A DNA stretch of 19,805 nt from Hymenopellis radicata (Eukaryota; Basidiomycota; Agaricomycetes; Agaricales; Physalacriaceae), in the NCBI GenBank assembly GCA_015501595.1, contig JADNRX010000861.1, forward strand, positions 1 to 19,805, read 5' to 3'. The notes under the pieces were generated by a model. It made no database searches. It was not told the origin of the DNA and was given only the letters and a program-made list of their open reading frames with translations. The stretch's first letter is position 1; every line of letters starts with the position of its first letter. Positions 16,795 through 19,805 of the stretch are shown here, one piece after another. Position numbers and translations under genes: made by a program.

Positions 16795-17200
16795 CGCCCT
16801 CGGATACGTTCCGGGGTGATATCTTGCGCTTGTCTTCGCGACGGCGCCCTTTTGGACTGCGTAAGCCCTCAGGACGAGGCCGCCTTGCTCTTGGACATCG
16901 AGCGCCGACTTGACTTGGCTCGGCGCCCGCCGCTTCGCCCTCGGATACACTCCGGGGCGTATTCTGGTGTTCGTCTTCACGACGACACCGAATTGACGAG
17001 GACGCGCAACGCGTAAGCCCTCACAAGCGAGGCAGCACTTATACTGGATTATGATCTCTGTTTCTTTCCTTTTGGTAGTGCGATCCGAGACGCGTAAGCC
17101 CTCTCCACGAGGCCGCATGCACTTTTTTTCGCGTTCGGCTCTCTCGATGAGCAACGCGCACGCGTAAGCCTCCCCCGGCGGAGCTGCAGGCCTCCTGAAC
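16795..17200. repeat. Diverged GC-rich direct repeats (GCGTAAGCCCTC family)
   Basis: GCGTAAGCCCTC occurs at 16859, 17011, 17092 and, slightly changed, 17162. In the first three it is followed within a few bases by CGAGGC, so each could form a CCTC/GAGG stem. A second motif, CGCCCTCGGATAC followed by TCCGGGG, occurs at 16795 and 16936, giving a composite unit of about 141-152 bp. ORFs on both strands cross it, but the reading phase of the motif changes from copy to copy, so coding is unlikely. Confidence 0.55.
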
Positions 17201-17525
17201 GATGGCGACGATCTGAACTTGATGCTGGATTAGCCCCCGCGCATCATATTCTTCCCCAGCAACAAGCGAGGAGCGGGACTTCTGGGCTGGAAGGCGTCGC
17301 GGACGCATCCAGCCCTGGAAAGTGTGTATCTTTTCCTTCTTTTTATCTCTTCTAACTGCATTTTAGTCTTGTCACTCCCGACCATCATCGTCTCGCTCCC
17401 ATTCACCGTCTTGCTCCCACCCGCTGTCTTCTTGCTCCCACACCTCCACCCATCATCATGCCCAGCTGACTGTCCCTGTGCCATTGCCCAGGGATGCTCA
17501 CTGAGCATGAACTATGGGAGGTAAT
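17201..17525. other. Unassigned unique stretch
   Basis: I see no gene. The plus strand is pyrimidine-rich from about 17325 to 17460 (TTTTCCTTCTTTTTATC, then repeated CTCCCAC). This may be a promoter-like CT tract or simple low complexity. Short ORFs on both strands lack recognisable features. Confidence 0.35.
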
Positions 17526-17672
17526 GGTATACGGGTAGTGCTGGCGGGCGATTTGAGTCCGACCCGAGATGGTTTCGGCGGGTAACCCGCACCCGCGCCA
17601 CGGAACAGGGTAAGTCGAGGGTACGGGTAGGGGTCCAGAACGAAATACCCGCGGGCAACCCGCGCTACTCAC
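17526..17672. repeat. CGGGT/ACCCG-rich inverted-repeat patch
   Basis: This is dense in GGGTA and ACCCG words (TACGGGTAGTG, GCGGGTAACCCGCACCCGCG, TACCCGCGGGCAACCCGCG). The left edge, 17529-17554, roughly complements 17643-17672, giving imperfect terminal inverted arms around about 145 bp. Similar words are common in agaricomycete repeats. It could be a small MITE-like element or a low-complexity patch. Confidence 0.4.
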
Positions 17673-17674
17673 TA

Positions 17675-19805
17675 CTGATGATCCCCGGTGATCCAGCGTA
17701 ATGCTGGTGATGCCTCGTGATGCTGGTAATGCTCTTGTGATGGTCGGGGATAATCCAGTAATGCTTGTAATGACCGTACTGCGATCCTGATGATCCCGGT
17801 GATCCCAGCGTGGTGATGCTGTGATGCTGGTGATGCCTCGTGATGCTGGTAATGCTCTTGTGATGGTCGGGGACAATCCCGTAATGCTTGTAATGGCCGT
17901 ACTGCGATCCTGGTGATCCCGGTGATCCAGCGTATGCTGGTGATGCCTGTGATGCTGGTGATGCCTCGTATGCTGTAATGCTCTTGTGATGGTCGGGACA
18001 ATCCCGTAATGCTTGTAATGGCCGTACTGCGATCCTGGATCCCGGTGATCCCAGCGTGATGCTGGTGATGCCTCGTGATGCTGGTAATGCTCTTGTGATG
18101 GTCGGGGACAATCCCGTAATGCTTGTAATGGCCGTACTGCGATCCTGATGATCCCGGTGATCCCAGCGTGATGCTGGTGATGCCCTCGTGATGCTGGTAA
18201 TGCTCTTGTGATGGTCGGGACAATCCCGTAATGCTTGTAATGGCCGTACTGCGATCCTGATGATCCCGGTGATCCCAGCGTGATGCTGGTGATGCCCTCG
18301 TGATGCTGGTAATGCTCTTGTGATGGTCGGGATAATCCCGTAATGCTTGTAATGGCCGTACTGCGATCCTGATGATCCCGGTGATCCCAGCGTGATGCTG
18401 GTGATGCCCTCGTGATGCTGGTAATGCTCTTGTGATGGTCGGGGAAATCCGTAATGCTTGTAATGGCCGTACTGCGATCCTGATGATCCCGGTGATCCCA
18501 GCGTGATGCTGGTGATGCCCTCGTGATGCTGGTAATGCTCTTGTGATGGTCGGGGACAATCCCGTAATGCTTGTAATGGCCGTACTGCGATCCTGGTGAT
18601 CCCGGTGATCCCAGCGTGATGCTGGTGATGCCCTGTGATGCGGTGATGCCCGTATGCTGGTAATGCTCTTGTGATGGTCGGGAATCCCGTAATGCTTGTA
18701 ATGGCCGTACTGCGATCCTGATGATCCCGGTGATCCCAGCGTGATGCTGGTGATGCCCTCGTGATGCTGGTAATGCTCTTGTGATGGTCGGGACAATCCC
18801 GTAATGCTTGTAATGGCCGTACTGCGATCCTGGATCCCCGGTGATCCCAGCGTGATGCTGGTGATGCCCTCGTGATGCTGGTAATGCTCTTGTGATGGTC
18901 GGGACAATCCCGTAATGCTTGTAATGGCCGTACTGCGATCCTGATGATCCCGGTGATCCCAGCGTGATGCTGGTGATGCCCTCGTGATGCTGGTAATGCT
19001 CTTGTGATGGTCGGGACAATCCCGTAATGCTTGTAATGGCCGTACTGCGATCCTGGTGATCCCGGTGATCCCAGCGTGATGCTGGTGATGCCCTCGTGAT
19101 GCTGGTAATGCTCTTGTGATGGTCGGGACAATCCCGTAATGCTTGTAATGGCCGTACTGCGATCCTGATGATCCCCGGTGATCCCAGCGTGATGCTGGTG
19201 ATGCCCTCGTGATGCTGGTAATGCTCTTGTGATGGTCGGGACAATCCCGTAATGCTTGTAATGGCCGTACTGCGATCCTGATGATCCCCGGTGATCCCAG
19301 CGTGATGCTGGTGATGCCCTCGTGATGCTGGTAATGCTCTTGTGATGGTCGGGGACAATCCCGTAATGCTTGTAATGGCCGTACTGCGATCCTGATGATC
19401 CCCGGTGATCCCAGCGTGATGCTGGTGATGCCCTCGTGATGCTGGTAATGCTCTTGTGATGGTCGGGGACAATCCCGTAATGCTTGTAATGGCCGTACTG
19501 CGATCCTGATGATCCCCGGTGATCCCAGCGTGATGCTGGTGATGCCCTCGTGATGCTGGTAATGCTCTTGTGATGGTCGGGGACAATCCCGTAATGCTTG
19601 TAATGGCCGTACTGCGATCCTGATGATCCCGGTGATCCCAGCGTGATGCTGGTGATGCCCTCGTGATGCTGGTAATGCTCTTGTGATGGTCGGGGACAAT
19701 CCCGTAATGCTTGTAATGGCCGTACTGCGATCCTGGTGATCCCCGGTGATCCCAGCGTGATGCTGTGATGCCCTGTGATGCTGGTATGCCTCGTTGCTGG
19801 TAATG
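17675..19805. repeat. Tandem satellite, period about 111-114 bp, at least 18 units
   Basis: The word CCGTACTGCGATCC recurs at 17773, 17896, 18022, 18132, 18243, 18356, 18467, 18580, 18705, 18817, 18928, 19040, 19152, 19265, 19379, 19493, 19607 and 19720. Most spacings are 110-114 bp; three are 123-126 bp because of an extra GTGATGCTG-type sub-repeat. Within each unit GTGATGCTG, GTAATGCTG and GTGATCCCG words repeat every 9-11 bp, so the satellite grew from a shorter repeat. The minus strand of the unit has no stop in any frame, which explains three overlapping long ORFs; I do not regard these as genes. The array runs off the right edge. Confidence 0.95.

Noticed and set aside
16738..17154. Host protein gene with internal repeats in the GC-rich flank
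   Set aside because: The reading phase of the repeated motif changes between copies on both strands, and no start, intron or domain pattern supports a gene.
17403..19699. Three overlapping minus-strand ORFs of 488-727 codons rich in His, Ser, Ile and Thr
   Set aside because: They arise because the satellite unit has no stop in any minus frame. All three frames are open over the same bases and the frame drifts with unit length.
17675..19805. CRISPR array
   Set aside because: The whole unit repeats without variable spacers, and the surrounding DNA is eukaryotic.

Overview
The window looks like transposon- and satellite-rich nuclear DNA of a fungus, most likely a basidiomycete (Agaricomycetes). 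I reach this from the Ngaro-type tyrosine-recombinase (YR) retrotransposon family, which is common in such genomes, a probable 58-nt intron, and the absence of any bacterial-style gene. I found no convincing intact host gene. Almost everything to the left of 16,581 is copies or pieces of one retrotransposon family. Everything to the right is GC-rich repeated sequence and then a satellite array.

Layout. Bases 9970-16581 hold a structurally complete Ngaro-type element on the minus strand. Read 5' to 3' it runs: A1 repeat (16581-15755), 5' leader, gag (15269-13882), RT-RNase H (13895-12059), YR (12077-11097), then B1 (11018-10940), A2 (10939-10112) and B2 (10048-9970). This A1-ORFs-B1-A2-B2 order is the split-direct-repeat arrangement of Ngaro elements. 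The two A copies are about 828 bp each and the B copies share a 79-bp core. The architecture is whole, but the reading frames carry several one-base frameshifts.

To the left lie two tandem copies of an older, decayed and rearranged locus. Bases 1-3662 repeat at 6291-9969. Each copy holds antisense gag and leader remains, a tail similar to the A repeat, a long (TTCTAA)n tract, a sense RT scrap, a fragment of an unrecognised spliced gene, antisense RT, and then sense RT. The first copy continues with sense RT, RNase H and YR to 6220, interrupted at 3796-4568 by a solo A-B unit, the equivalent of a solo LTR. The second copy is cut off at 9969 by the end of the full-length element. The window begins inside another copy of the same unit.

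To the right, 16582-17250 is GC-rich with perfect palindromes and short diverged repeats. Bases 17526-17672 are a CGGGT-rich inverted-repeat patch. Bases 17675 to the right edge are a satellite with a period of about 111-114 bp, and it runs off the window.

How it works together. By analogy with the family, gag coats the RNA, RT-RNase H makes cDNA from it, and the B1-A2-B2 permutation allows a circular intermediate that YR integrates without a staggered cut. The older copies have lost CpG sites relative to the full-length element, including a CGA-to-TGA stop and loss of a catalytic arginine codon. This suggests methylation-linked decay.
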